Program-made: the position numbers and the translations under genes | DNA from: Mixophyes australis | Taxonomy: Eukaryota > Chordata > Amphibia > Anura > Limnodynastidae | DNA length: 64,000 nucleotides | Assembly: GCA_036250195.1 (NCBI GenBank) | Contig: JAVHZZ010000003.1 | Location: 38,048,335 to 38,112,334 of the forward strand | Direction of reading: 5' to 3' | Notes under the pieces: model-generated | Told to the model about the DNA's origin: nothing | What the model saw: the letters and a program-made list of their open reading frames with translations, nothing else | Databases searched by the model: none | Shown here: one piece after another, positions 50,012 through 63,014 of the stretch | How the letters are laid out: each line of letters begins with the position of its first letter | How positions within the stretch are numbered: position 1 is the first letter of the stretch

Positions 50012-50703
50012 AGGAGCAGCACAGGAGAAGTCTTGTAGTCAGGTGTGAGAGGTGGTGACTAGTGGAGAGGAGAGGTGCAGGTCAGAGGAGGAGCAGCACA
50101 GGAGAAGTCTTGTAGTAAGGTGTGAGAGGTGGTGACTAGTGGAGAGGAGAGGTGCAGGTCAGAGGAGGAGCAGCACAGGATAAGTCTTGTAGTCAGGTGT
50201 GAGAGGTGGTGACTAGTGGAGAGGAGAGGTGCAGGTCAGAGGAGGAGCAGCACGGGAGAAGTCTTGTAGTCAGGTGTGAGAGGTGGTGACTAGTGGAGAG
50301 GTGCAGGTCAGAGGAGGAGCAGCACAGGAGAAGTCTTGTAGTCAGGTGTGAGAGGTGGTGACTAGTGGAGAGGAGAGGTGCAGGTCAGAGGAGGAGCAGC
50401 ACAGTTGAAGTCTTGTAGTCAGGTGTGAGAGGTGGTGACTAGTGGAGAGGAGAGGTGCAGGTCAGAGGAGGAGCAGCACGGGAGAAGTCTTGTAGTCAGG
50501 TGTGAGAGGTGGTGACTAGTGGAGAGGAGAGGTGCAGGTCAGAGGAGGAGCAGCACAGGAGAAGTCTTGTAGTCAGGTGTGAGAGGTGGTGACTAGTGGA
50601 GAGGAGAGGTGCAGGTCAGAGGAGGAGCAGCACAGGAGAAGTCTTGTAGTCAGGTGTGAGAGGTGGTGACTAGTGGAGAGGAGAGGTGCAGGTCAGAGGA
50701 GGA
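50012..50703. repeat. 77-bp minisatellite, about nine copies
   Basis: Unit starts measured on GGTGGTGACT fall at 50051, 50128 and 50205, so the period is 77 bp. The copies are nearly identical, with one short deletion near 50290 (GGAGAGGTGCAG without the second GAGAGG). The period is not a multiple of three, so no long frame arises. Confidence 0.95.
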
Positions 50704-51646
50704 CAAGTTGGGGTGTATATCGCTACAAGCTCAGAGATGTATGAAGAATAGTTGTAGGTTCTCCCTGATTCTGGGACTCTACAGATGATAACAATGTTAT
50801 CAGTAGAGATAACCTCTTTCCTCACCATATACTACCCCACTTCAACCACTGGTATTAGGTGCAGCAAAAACAAGCACAGCCGCTGGAGAAAACACTCATT
50901 TTCACCAGCTTTAGGGATTTATACCCCTTGATAAACCTGCCCCTCAAGTTACTTAAAGAATCACCTTTGCCCCCAGCCCTTGTACACCTGAGGCCTATTC
51001 AGAGAGACCAGAGTATGCGTGAGCAGAAAAACCTTCACATCAAAAATGCAGAGCTGATTTTTGAGAGTTCTTCAAGGCGTTCTGTATGTGCGAGTACAGC
51101 GTGTGTATGTGTTCCGTGCAACCGCAGCATTAAAAGTATTAGCTGTTAAGTTTCGTTAAACAAAAGTCTTTGCAATATTCCAGTAGAATTTAGGGGCTCC
51201 CTTATTTGGGCAGAAAATAATTCCGCTAATCTGTCAATTAAATTAAAAATGAACAAAAGCTGCATGCAAATTCTTTTGACTTTACAAGTGCTGAATTAAA
51301 AGTTAATTGGCAAATATTTAAAATTCCTCAGCAGACTCCTCTGGTGTCAGCACCTCACTAATCGTGTGATTTACACACATGTAATTCCTTCTGTCTCCTC
51401 AAATCTTAAATACAGCACAATGCATTCGTTATACCAGCAAGGAATGACTGGTAATTCATTTTCTGAAATCTACAAAGCCAACTATTATATACTCACTTTC
51501 AGAAAAGTTCATAGTTTTGCTCAATATTAGTTTATTAAGTTTGTACCTTGGGAGCAAAAGGACACAATTCACAGCATAGGGGTATTGGAAACTGGGGAAA
51601 ATAAATGTCCCTTAAGGTCCACTCAGCCATGTATTGCTTACAAGGG

Positions 51647-51909
51647 CATACTTGACCATTCTCCAGGAATGTACGGGAGACTCCCGAATTCCAGGGAGGT
51701 CTCCCGGACCCCCGAGAGAGCACGCCAGTCTCTCGCATCCTGCCCATTTCATTGTGGAGTGGGCTGGGCAGGGGGAGGAGCATCGATGGCGCGATTCACG
51801 TCATTTTAGCCAAGCCCCCGCAACAGAATTTAATTGCGGGGAGCGGAGCCAAAATTAAGTGATTCACCCTGCCCCCCTCCGCACTTGCCTTTCAAAGTAG
51901 GCAAGTATG
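51647..51909 (+). mobile_element. CATACTTGCC-family MITE
   Basis: CATACTTGACCATTCTCC with GGAGACTCCCGAATTCCAGG at the left and AAGTAGGCAAGTATG at the right. No convincing target duplication. Confidence 0.8.
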
Positions 51910-52391
51910 ACGTATGGGATGTAACCCAGGGCACTTCCATTTAAAAATAGGGACTACACTGGACATTATTTGTGTAGGAACTAATTAACTGTGGTAACTG
52001 CCCTTAATTGTAGGAGAAGACAGTTGAGAGTGGAAGTTGAGAGAAGTAACGGTTAATCTTTCTGACAAGACGCGGAGCTAATGTCCAGTGTCCAGAGATC
52101 AGAAGAAAAGGATATAGATATAAGAGAAGAGTAACTGACATATGATCGGAGGTAGTTGGGGAAGCTGATTGATATGTACAATACACGGAGGAGAGTATAC
52201 GCTGGCATATCTGTAAACCACAATCCTGCTTGTAACAACAAAACGGCAGAAGGAGGCGAAACACTTATGACTGCGTTCGTGTCAAAAAATGTATAAGGTG
52301 CTGAAAATCGTGTGGGAACCAGATAAGTGAAATTACATCTGTGGCTGTTACCACACCCGAATTTATCATTAAATTAATCAGTAAAGTTAAT

Positions 52392-52560
52392 GGGGCAAAT
52401 TTATCAAGCTGCGGGTTTGAAAAAGTGGAGATGTTGCCTATAGCAACCAATCAGAATCTAGCTGTCATTTTGTAGAATGTACTAAAGTAACTAGAATCTG
52501 ATTGGTTGCTATAGGCAACATCTCCACTTTTTCAAACCTGAACTTTAGTAAATCTAGCCC
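52392..52560. mobile_element. Palindromic MITE (CCAATCAGATTCTA family)
   Basis: GGGGCAAATTTATCAAGCTG on the left and GAACTTTAGTAAATCTAGCCC on the right, with standard inner arms. Confidence 0.9.
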
Positions 52561-52924
52561 TAATTGTCTCTTTGTGGAGAGACAGTGCATCTTATGTACC
52601 TCCCTGTCCGTATTTCCTTCTAAATGTCCGCCCATTTTGGAACAGATATATTGAACTGTACAGATAAACTCCTCCGCTGAACCTGAGAAGTGTCTGCTTA
52701 GCTCCTAATCCTGCAGTGTATTATTGCTGTGTGACTATGTGTATAGTAAGCTGCATTTTCTAATCGTGGACATCTGAACGTGTGGGCACATGTCTAAGAG
52801 CAGATCATATATGACCCCTGCTGGCTGTGCAAATTATTAGGAGGTATGCTACAAGTATATTATTAATGGGTCTGTAATATCTTCAGACTGCCCAACATTT
52901 CTCACTCACATAAGGTCATCATGA

Positions 52925-53110
52925 TCATCACTGATTATTAAATGGGAATACTATTAATTTAATGTTGAGCTGGTGGTGGTGGGGGGGTTGGTTTATTTAT
53001 TAAATGTGAAGGCTATTTATTTAATGTTGGGGATGGTTGAAGGGGATGCCTATTTATTAAACATAAACACTATTAATTTAATATTGAACTACTTAACGTG
53101 GGTGCTATCA
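52925..53110 (+). repeat. Units like CTATTAATTTAATGTTG
   Basis: Five or so irregular units (ACTATTAATTTAATGTTG, GGCTATTTATTTAATGTTGG, CACTATTAATTTAATATTG). Same family as 10660-10980 and the complement of 46830-47130. Confidence 0.6.
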
Positions 53111-53272
53111 CCATCATCAGCTATTTATATAGCGCCACCAATTCCTGAGTGTTGTACAGAGAACTCACATCAGTCCCTGCCCCATTGGAGCTTACAGTCT
53201 AAATTCCCTAACATACACACACAGACAAACTGAGAGGGACGAAGGTCAATTTAATAGCAGCCAATTAACCTA
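53108..53272 (-). mobile_element. tRNA-derived SINE, 3' half
   Basis: On the minus strand: TAGGTTAATTGGCTGC, AATTTAGACTGTAAGC, CCAATGGGGCAGGGACTG and TGGCGCTATATAAATAGC, ending in a GATGATGGTGA microsatellite. No polymerase III boxes. A TA run abuts it. Confidence 0.8.
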
Positions 53273-53279
53273 CTATCTA

Positions 53280-53282
<3 letters not shown>

Positions 53283-53322
<40 letters not shown>
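53283..53322. repeat. TA microsatellite
   Basis: About 20 TA units following CTATCTATC, then a short TG run. Confidence 0.93.
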
Positions 53323-53330
<8 letters not shown>

Positions 53331-54325
53331 AAAGTATACAGTTTATTACTACATATGAATAGTACTAAGTGCATTTAAGGGAACCGCCGTATCATTGTAT
53401 GCTGGATGCTACGTCATTTGTACCATGAAGGTCAAACTCTCAGTGCAGATGTACCGTGAGATCCAAAGAGCCACTTCTTGCAACGGATTAAATCTCTCCA
53501 CTTTAATGCATCTGAAATGATTTATTCACAAACTCTAGGCGAAGGGGGATTCTTCTGAGCCAAATTCCCGAAAAAGATTAATGAATCATGATAAGGCAAA
53601 TGTATCAATTCACTGGGGCTGATCTGTGAATGAAGAAACTGTGCACGTGCCTAATTGTTATTTCCAGCAGGGAGTCCTATTGTTTTGCTATTTGCTAATT
53701 CCCTAATAACATGGCTACACGTCTAGATTCCACCAGAGAGCCTCGTGCATTTCCAAAGACTTGACATCCGAGCCGAACGCTTGGAAAAGCAGAGGCCTAA
53801 ATCCATTTTACGGAAAAGGAGACGCAATACTGATAAACCCTCTGCGATCAGAAAATGGATTATGTGCCTATAGATTCAGCTGCATTGTTTAGAATAGACG
53901 GTGTGACGTAGAACACAATGGTTTGGATGTAAATGCGATCAATTGCGCTATGTTGGCGGGTACTATTTATTTAACTAAAAACGTCTACAACATTTTGTTA
54001 AAGTGTTAAATTAAATGTAACTGCAAATAGTCCAGGCTCCAGCCACTTGTGGCTCTACCGCTGCTGTAGAACTACAGGTCTCATGCTGTCCTGGGAGTGT
54101 TTAACAACAGCTGGATGGGCACAGATTACTTAGCTGTGGTCTAGCCCCTGACCTACGGGGATATTTATCAGGTTATAAAGGTTTTTTTGTTGTTTTTTTT
54201 TACTAAGTTTAAACAGCAAAATAATAAAACAGTCTGTCTATTAAAAAGGTGTATACTTTGGTCATGGAATATACTCTAACTTTTCACAGGGAAAGCATAA
54301 ATTTCGATGCAATTATATGTATTAT

Positions 54326-55441
54326 ACCACTTTCATACTGCCGCCCCGGCAATATCCCGGGTTTTTGAAGCCGGGTTTTTGCAGGGGCTCGGAGCGTCCC
54401 AGCTCAGAAACACCATTCATACTGCACCTCGGACCCGGGAATTTCCCGAGTTGACCCCATTCATACTGCACAAGTCTGTGCCCTGGCAATTTGTGGGAGT
54501 CATCACCAGAGCAGTTTTCATTGGCTGAAAAATGGTGATGTCATTGAAAGGTGACTGGTTAATGCTGGAACACAGCATTTATATGTCTCATAATCTGGGG
54601 ATGTGATGATTCACGCAATCAATATAATAATGTGTATAGTATTTGGGATCTAAGTACCTTTCTTCATCACTCAGCGACTGAACTTATCATTCGGATTCCT
54701 GCACAATATTTACAAAAAGGTATGGTAAGAAGGTGTGTACCAAGATATTGTGATTTAAAGGTGCAGGGATAATAACTATTGGTGCTTAGAATTTAATTTT
54801 ACTCTATGGTAATAAAACGAGGCAGCAACTTGACATGTACATTGAGCTTTCTTCTTTGTGACCCCTCTGTGGCTGAAGAATGAGCATTATACAGCTGCAG
54901 GGACTGGCTAAATGACCTTTAATTGTTGATGACCTTTATATACTACTTATATTCCAAATTTAGTGTACTTGTAGCTCTATTCTGGTTGATGTTCTTAATT
55001 TTCTGACAATCCAAACCCAATTACTAAATTTTACTCTTTCCCCTTTTAATAAAGAATAAAGAAAACTGAGAGGTCACCTTGAGTTCCAAAAAATGTATGT
55101 ACACAGCACAGTGGAATCACTGTGAGATATGCTGCACACAGATCTGTACTATAAAACATACCCCTCACCATTGCCCCACAGTTCTTCATGATTCCCTGAC
55201 AGGCAGACAGCCAATCATCTTGTTTTCTGTGCAACCCGGGTTGAAAAACCCGGGTTTTTCCATTCATAGTGCAGGCAACCCAGGTCCGACCCGGGAATTA
55301 CCCCTCGATAAATCCCGGGTTGAAGACCCGGGTTTTTAGACCCGGGATTTTTGACTTGTACCATTCATACTGCACCAAGATCCGGGTCGTTTGAGCTCGA
55401 CCCGGGAAAAACCCAGGATTTTGGTGCAGTATGAATGGGGT
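54326..55441. mobile_element. 1.1-kb terminal-inverted-repeat DNA element
   Basis: The left end ACCACTTTCATACTGC mirrors the right end GCAGTATGAATGGGGT. Both end regions are filled with CCCGGGTTTTT hairpins and CATTCATACTGCAC words, while the 600-bp middle (about 54570-55180) is ordinary AT-rich sequence. Flanks are ATTAT on both sides; alternatively the ends are TACC...GGTA with TTA on both sides, the PIF/Harbinger target type. No transposase frame. Confidence 0.72.
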
Positions 55442-55933
55442 ATTATATCTGCATATAACAGAGTTAAATCACAATTTCATTGAAAATTATACAAAAAAAA
55501 AAAATGACACCTTCTCAGATCAGGCATAAACGTTACATGGAGCTTGCAATTAGTTATTATACTGACTCTTTTGATAGTTTTCAGACTTAATTTTCACAAA
55601 TAAAAAACAAAAACAAAATAAACTCTCTGTTTTATAGAGAGCCTATTGAGGCTTAGTACTTTAGATGGTGAAGTCAATTTTATAAATGTACACACATTAT
55701 TTCAGAGCCTGATAATAAAAAATGCTCTTAAATCACCTCATTGCCAGAAGAACGGGCAACAATGTCTGTCTACTGCAGGGTAGACAAGGAAAGCAAATGT
55801 CTAATTGGTTGCTGAGCTTTAGTGCAAATTTATAATGAAATGAAGAAAAATTAAGGATTTTGCTGAAAAGAATGATCAGTTTGTACCTCAAAAATGAAAT
55901 AGGGATGGTTGTGTGCGCAACTAAAAGCATCAC

Positions 55934-55935
<2 letters not shown>

Positions 55936-55970
<35 letters not shown>

Positions 55971-55975
55971 ATACT

Positions 55976-56016
<41 letters not shown>

Positions 56017-56032
56017 TAGGCATTTATATAGT

Positions 56033-56072
<40 letters not shown>

Positions 56073-56112
56073 ATACACACACACCTATATATATATATAT
56101 ATACACACACAT
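55936..56112. repeat. Compound TA/CA microsatellite
   Basis: Long TA runs separated by short CA and CATA interruptions. Tyr/Ile frames on both strands come from this. Confidence 0.95.
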
Positions 56113-57810
56113 ACATACATAAATAGTAGAAAAGCTTTGATAAAAAATATAAACGAAAGCCTGTAAAGATACAGCAATTAATCATAACAATTAGTAAAAA
56201 TAGCAGGCGCACCATTTAATTAAAGTAAACAGAAGGTGGAAAACACTAACAGAATTTTATTTATAGACCTACCAAAATGTCAAAAAATATAAATGGAACA
56301 CAGCTAAACATATGATCTAAGAAGTAAGGCTAAGGTATGATAAGACGATAAGACACGATGGCCCTTAAGATGATTTAAAAGCATTTAATTTTGCCTATTC
56401 AATTTCCTTTACAACATTGCTACTGATAGATAGTATAAGCTTTCCCCGGTGCATATTTTGAGCATGCTAGGTTTTAAAGCAGAATATAAAGGTTATAAAG
56501 AATGGAAAAAGGAGAGTAATATCTTTCAAGAGGCTGAGGAACATCTTGAGCAAGATAATCAAGAGATACACGACCGTCTGCAGCCCAACTGAGAGAATCG
56601 AAAGATAAAAAAAAGTGGCAGGAACTAAATCTTAACAGGGATAGTGTCTAAAATAGAACAAAGGATAGAAAAAAATATATTATAGAGTTCATCAATTATA
56701 CTAAGTATTAACAAGAAAACAAATGACACATTTTTCACTTTTTATAACTTAAATAGATTCTATTGTCCATTTACTGATTCCCAAGACCTACATACAGTTT
56801 TTTACAAAGTCACCAAGATCTAAAGATCCTTTTTGGAGAATTGAGGGTGACATGTGATATAAAACTTTGTGCGATGTGTTTAAGGAAAATGCCAAGACTA
56901 GTTAGAAGTTAGCAAGCCGTAAGAAGTGCTGGGGGTATTGTATTAGGGCTAAGGCAAATACAACGTCACGTCATAGATACAGCGGGAACTCAAATTGATT
57001 CCTCCCAACTGTCCCAAATTTTTGGTGGGACATCGCTCCACCTTGTTGGTGATGTACATATTTACTATCACAAAAAAAAATAAGAAAATAAATTTCTGCA
57101 TTGTTGATGAAAACTTCAACCTTCTAGTCCCAGAGCATGGTCTTGTATTGACAGCTGCTTAACCTGAACATGAATTCCTAAAGCCTAGTGGATGGATCAA
57201 TTGCCCAATATCAATATCCTATCAGTGACTTCCCAGCAGCCTCTGCTTCCCATCATGGCTACATAAGCTAACTCTATCCTTGTCTCACCCGATACAGCAT
57301 CAAAACCTGAACCACTGGTGGGGAAAGACTGCCTTTCACTTGGTGTAATTATAATTACATCGTCACCCTCTCTTAAACCAGGGAAATATGTGTACAGTGC
57401 GTGGAAGCACACCCACCCATTAAAGCTTTGTCCCATTAGCTGATCAATCCCGTTTCGCTATAACTTTTTCTGCATGTATCTAAGTTCTTGGAAAGTTTAA
57501 TTGGATTGTAACGAAGTATGGTAATAAGAGGCCGTTAATGTCACTGTTAAACTATGCAATGTGTTACATCTGAGAGCTCATTAAAGGAGAGAATATTAAC
57601 AACCGGGACTCGCTACAGTAAAGTATTACTCTGTACCAGGAGCTATAAATGTTTTACCAACCTGGATCCTTTGCCAACGGTGGTCATTATTAGCTGTAAG
57701 ACCCCTGCGCTATGTACTGCGCTGACACAAATGTAACTCTGTTCAATGCTGTCATCGTACATTCTAGTACACGATATACAGGCTGCCAGGTTGCTGAGTC
57801 TAGTTGGTAT

Positions 57811-57814
<4 letters not shown>

Positions 57815-57864
<50 letters not shown>

Positions 57865-57879
57865 TTATTTTTATATATA

Positions 57880-57940
<61 letters not shown>
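57815..57940. repeat. TA microsatellite
   Basis: About 125 bp, mostly TA, with a short ATTTATTTTT break near 57858-57872. Confidence 0.95.
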
Positions 57941-57945
<5 letters not shown>

Positions 57946-58124
57946 CCTTTGGCTGCACAATGATAGTTTATATTTTAATGGGGTAATCTATCTCAGCCAC
58001 CCTGACAGTGTGCTCAGTTATTTCAAGTGCCCCCTAATGTTTATAAACGATTTCCAGGAAACTGCTTAGGTCTAAATGTTTATAGTACACTCTTCTAATT
58101 GTTTTCAATACATTTTATTCATTC

Positions 58125-58285
58125 ATTATTATTATTATAATTATTAACTTTTATTGATATAGTGGCAGCATATTCTGTAGCACTGTACAATTGGGAACAA
58201 ACGCAGTAATAAAACAATACTGGGTACTACAGACAGACAGAGAGGTAAGAGGGACCTGCTCCAAGCTTACAATCTAGCTATCTAA
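58125..58285. repeat. Dispersed repeat ending in a CTAT microsatellite, copy 1
   Basis: GCACTGTACAATTGGGAACA, TACTGGGTACTACAGACAG, GAGGTAAGAGGG and CAAGCTTACAATCTA. The same order recurs at 59393-59512. Confidence 0.75.
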
Positions 58286-59274
58286 AATTGTACTATCTAT
58301 CTATCTATCATATCTATCCATCTAATAGCTAGCTAGCTATCTATCTATCTATCTATCTATCCATCTATCTATCCATCTAATAGCTATCTATCTACCTATC
58401 CATCTAATAGCTATCTATCTATCTACCTATCCATCTATCTACCTATCCATCTAATATCATCATCATCATCATCATCATTTATTTATATAGCGCCACTAAT
58501 TCCGCAGCGCTGTACAGAGAACTCACTCACATCAGTCCCTGCCCCGTTGGAGCTTACAGTCTAAATTCCCTAATATAGACACACACTCGCACACAGACAC
58601 AGACACACACACACACACAGAGTGGGAGACAAACAGGGAGAGACTAGGGTCAATATTGATAGTAGCCAATTAACCTACCAGTATGTTTTTGGAGTGTGGG
58701 AGGAAACCAGAGCACCCGGAGGAAACCCACGCAAACACAGGGAGAACATACAAACTCCACACAGATAAGGCCATGGTCGGGAATCGAACTCATGACCCCA
58801 GCGCTGTGAGGCAGACATGCTATCCACTAGGCCACTGTCCATCTAATATCTATCTGTCTACCTATCCATCTAATAGCTATCTATCTAAAAATGTATTATC
58901 TCTCATATCAATCTAAAAATGTATTATCTCATATCTATCTACCTCTCATATCTATCTATCTATCTACCTTTCATATCTATCTATCTATCTATCATATCTA
59001 TCTATCTATCTACCTTTCATATCTATCTATCTACCTTTCATATCTATCTATCTATCTATCTTTCATATCTATCTATCTACCTACCTTTCATATCTATCTA
59101 TCTACCTTTCATATCTATCTATCTATATCTCATATCTATCTATCTATATCTCATATCTATCTATCTCTCATATCTATCTATCTATCTACCTTTCATATCT
59201 ATCTATCTATCTCTCATATCTATCTATCTATCTATCTATCTACCTCTCATATCTATCTATCTATCTACCTCTTA

Positions 59275-59315
<41 letters not shown>

Positions 59316-59395
59316 CTCATATCTATCTATCTATCTATCTACCTCTCATATCTCTCACATCTATCTATCTATCTATCCATCTATCTATCTATCCA
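58286..59395. repeat. ATCT microsatellite, about 1.1 kb with a SINE inserted
   Basis: CTAT units broken by CATCTAATAG and by CTACCTTTCATAT-type variants. Two open frames of about 175 and 214 codons (Tyr-Leu-Ser-Ile repeats) are a consequence of the period and not genes. Confidence 0.96.
58456..58838 (-). mobile_element. Full-length tRNA-derived SINE inside the ATCT array
   Basis: On the minus strand: A box TGGCCTAGTGG (58834-58824), B box GTTCGATTC (58789-58781, perfect match), core TGTGTGGAGTTTGTATGTTC, a TG-rich stretch, and tail GGCGCTATATAAATAAATGA followed by GAT repeats. CCATCTAATATC occurs on both sides (58447-58458 and 58839-58850), which may be the target duplication, although the array itself repeats that word. 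Confidence 0.92.
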
Positions 59396-59512
59396 GCAAA
59401 TTCCGTAGTGCTGTATAATTGGGAACGGACACAATACTGGGTACTACAGACAGACAGACAGAGAGGCAAGAGGGCCCTGCGTACCAGCTTACAATCTATA
59501 GTTCATTCATTG
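59393..59512. repeat. Dispersed repeat, copy 2
   Basis: AGCAAATTCCGTAGTGCTG, ATAATTGGGAACGG, TACTGGGTACTACAGACAG and CAGCTTACAATCTA, in the same orientation as 58125-58285. Confidence 0.75.
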
Positions 59513-60323
59513 ATAAAACAATCAGAATGCTTTTTTGGCAAGAAAATGTTGCTTGCGAGTTGAGATTGTCACACCCAGACTAGCATACAAACCCTCTCCA
59601 TCACTCACTGACACAATACATGGCTACCCAGCTCAATATAAAGGGAAGCACTCTTTCTTTCATTGAATTACCATCTAATAAAAATATCCATCTCTCGCAT
59701 CAAAACTGTATCATCCAATTCATCAGTGGTAGAAGGGAATAATGAAAGACCTAGAGGGACTCGGGCTGAAAAATCATCTTTTCTTGCAATCGACGCAAAC
59801 CTACAAGTCACGTAATTGAGATATCATCACCTGTCTCTTCTGGATTTGCAGCACATAATATAAATCCATAAATTTGTGGAGATTAATGTACTGCAGAGCG
59901 AAGGGTAAAGGAGAATTTGATGATGTGCAGTTTGTTTTGTGAGCTGTGATTGCACGGAGTATGTCAAGAAAATAAAAAAATAAATAAATAAAAAAAAATT
60001 GTTTTGTAGAAGTGACAAAGGCTCTAAACTCTCTTATTGAATTTAAGGGAAAGTAAACATGCTGTTAATACCTTTAAAATCTCCTTAACTTTAAGAGGTT
60101 ATTCTCTGAGATAAGTAAAGTCCACCGAACGGACTGTTTAGATGGTGCTTTGGCGTTACTTAAATCTTGAGACCTAAAGGATCAAAAGATGCAGATCATA
60201 TAGAAATATAAGTGCTGACACATTATCGACTAAAGAACGGGTCTGTTTGACCCTGCAGAAAAGGAGAGGGAGGATTTTATAGCGCAGACAAAGCTCAGAG
60301 GGACATTCCCAAGCCTCTCCGCT

Positions 60324-60362
60324 CACTGTGTCATGTGACTGTGGCAGTCACATGACACTGTG
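60324..60362. promoter_or_regulatory. Palindrome with two CATGTGAC-type E-boxes
   Basis: The arms TGTCATGTGACT and AGTCACATGACA are exact complements, extended by CACTGTG on both sides with one mismatch. Each arm holds an E-box of the GTCACATGAC type that bHLH-zipper factors (USF, MiT/TFE) can bind. Regulatory function is inference only. Confidence 0.35.
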
Positions 60363-60914
60363 CAAACTGTGCAGAACTATAAAATCATTAATAGCCGCCT
60401 GCAAAAAAACAAACCAAGACAAAGAGGGTAATTACCAAGCCTCTTATTATAGCGCCTGCCACTGTGATTTATGTGGTGTGCTGCTTTAAATATTTCATAC
60501 TGCTTATAATTTCGAGAAAGTATTCTATTTCAGTACAGTAATATAAAGAGTCTGTGATGAATACACTATGGAGGGAAGATGAGAATTAGCTTTACACGCT
60601 AACCTGTACTGCACTGCGAGAGATGGGTCCATAACCTTAACACAGAGACAGAAATGGCAGTAAGATAAGGGTATAATGAATACCGGTCAGAATGAAGAGT
60701 ACTGATAAGAGGACGCTTTCAATGGCTACTTCATAGCAAATATAGCAGAGGTAGGAAATAACTAGACCAGGCTGTGCCATTATACTGCAGAGTGGGATGA
60801 AATGTTCTCTTTTACTGTATATAAAAGTGAAATAAATTGACTCGAGATTTTAAAGTGAAAGGGAAGAGCTACCCGTGAGCAGAATATTACTACCCGAGAG
60901 CAGAATATTAAACA

Positions 60915-61520
60915 TATAGGACCCGATTCATAAAGGTACGTATTGTGAGCGCAACCTGCACATGTATTTAGGCTTTGTGTCCGCCCGAATTCAGCAAAAC
61001 ACGGATCTCAAGATACATGTGCTTTTGAAATCGGGGGCAGGTCTACTACACCGGACGCAATGCCTATGTGGATTATAAATTTGCAAAAGAAAATACAGGT
61101 AAATTTTAAAAACATCTAGCATTATTGTTACCTGATAATAATGAAGGCATTAATGTTAAAAGTGTTTTTAATTTCCCCATGAAATACATTGACTAGAATG
61201 TTGTTAACGTCTATAAAATACATTTTTACAGTTGCTTGTGGGAGCAAACACATGTTATAGTATGCCTACGAGACCATCACTACTGATCAGGACTGAGACT
61301 AGTAACTTTGAGATGCCCAGAGCTGGATTCAGACGCTTGACTTTAGCACGCCCTTACTGTAAATTCACTGCTGCAAAACGCTTCTTTCACGCACAGTTCA
61401 CTCCCTGATATTGTAGGCTGCAGAAAGTGTCCTTTGCACTCGCAGGCGCACTGAACAAGACTGTGTTCACAGACGTTTCTGCCAACTCTAGCCGCACGCA
61501 GTGATGTTCCATACGATACG
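60915..61520. repeat. Possible decayed DNA element(s)
   Basis: ACCCGATTCATAAAGG (60921) and AGCTGGATTCAGACGC (61321) look like the borders of CpG-containing MITEs, each followed by GCGCAACC- or CACGCCC-type words. No clear mirrored end. Confidence 0.3.
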
Positions 61521-62547
61521 ATAGAAATCGGCAGATACGTGCCGTGATGGATCAGTGTTAATGGGTACATAAGAATAACATTTTTACTCACTCATGAACC
61601 TCACGAGCTAATGTGACAATCTGACTTGTCACATGCAAATACGGATTTTAAAGGGATATGAAAATCATGGTAGCTTTCAAACAAAATAGCGCGTGTATCA
61701 TAAGAGGAAGAGAGGACAGTTTATTAAAGCTGTTGCCTTGTAATTATCATTATAACAGGCTTTAATCAAACATATATATGTCATGTTGGTGAAGACAGAC
61801 AGACACGGATAAATCACACATGTAGTAGGCAAGCAACAATTTACGGTAAAGATTCTGTGGGCTCTGACAGCCCTGCCTGCAAATTGTTCATGCCTGCTGG
61901 GACATAATCTATATTTAAAGTTAACTAAATTAAGCATGACTGAATTGAGTTATTTATATTTTACAGGGAATAAATTTGCAAGTGATGTATATAGCAGGCA
62001 GCTGTGGTTATCGCAGATAAAATATTCATTTCCTAGAAGTGCGTTTATCTCTCTTGTGAAGTGTAAAAAATTAAACAAATAAATAATGACATTAAACTTA
62101 ATGACACTTTTTTTTTCTACAATGTCTAAGTTATAGTAATGGGTGTTTGTCCTTGGCGGTGGTCAAATATTTTGGACCCCTTCCCCAGCCTGCCAGCATA
62201 CATATTACACTAAGCATTCCCTTACATGTATGTTTTTGGATCGCACAAGAGCAATTACAAAGTGAGTATCATCCTTCTGCCTCCCCCCTCACTCCTCGCA
62301 GATAGTTCCAGGCTCAGGTCTCTGACTAGGTTACCTGACTGGTGGAATTATCAGCAAAGGGGGGTGCTGATTAGTAATAGAGGGTTATGGAATCCAAGGG
62401 CTGGACTCAGGGCCGATGCTGCGATCTCTAACGCCACCCTGCATGGAGTTTGCATATGCGAAGCAAAGCCCTGTTACCCTCCTGCCTCGCTGGGCTTACC
62501 GTATTCCAGCAGCCCTGGTTGGACAGGCAGAATATGAACAGGGACTA

Positions 62548-63014
62548 GGGGCCCTATTTATTAAACTGTGGACATAACACAGATTTTCTATGGCCTTTTG
62601 TTGCAGAGACAGAAAATCTGTTATCACAGCAATTTATTATTTAAATATCACCGAAACAGTAATACTGTCCGGGAGCGCTAAAGATTTAACTCACTGCTAC
62701 GCTGCGCCAGCCTTGGGACATATGTGTACGCTTGACCCGGCTAGCCGACTCGCGCATGCGCAGTAGGGCTGAAATCCCTGTAAAAAAATAAATAAATAGT
62801 CATTTTTTGAAAATAGTACAGCATTTTTTTTTCCCGATCATTATCTTCTGCTATCGCCATCCTGGTATCCGGTGCGGTCCTTATTGAAGAGGAGAAAGAT
62901 GGCACCAGCGATAGCATGGTGGTAGCCTTTTATAGCTGGGGAGAAGTCCTATCTCTGGCGAAAACACTGTTTTTTTTTTACCAGAGATAGGTCTGTTTTG
63001 TTTAATAAATAGCC
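62548..63014. mobile_element. Terminal-inverted-repeat element (about 467 bp)
   Basis: The left end GGGGCCCTATTTATTAAAC and the right end GTTTAATAAATAGCC are inverted repeats. Inner pairs include GCTATCGCCATCCTGG against CACCAGCGATAGCATGG, and CTATCTCTGG against CCAGAGATAG. Confidence 0.65.

Noticed and set aside
58891..59563. Tyr-Leu-Ser-Ile frames of 175 and 214 codons
   Set aside because: ATCT microsatellite; no start context or domain.
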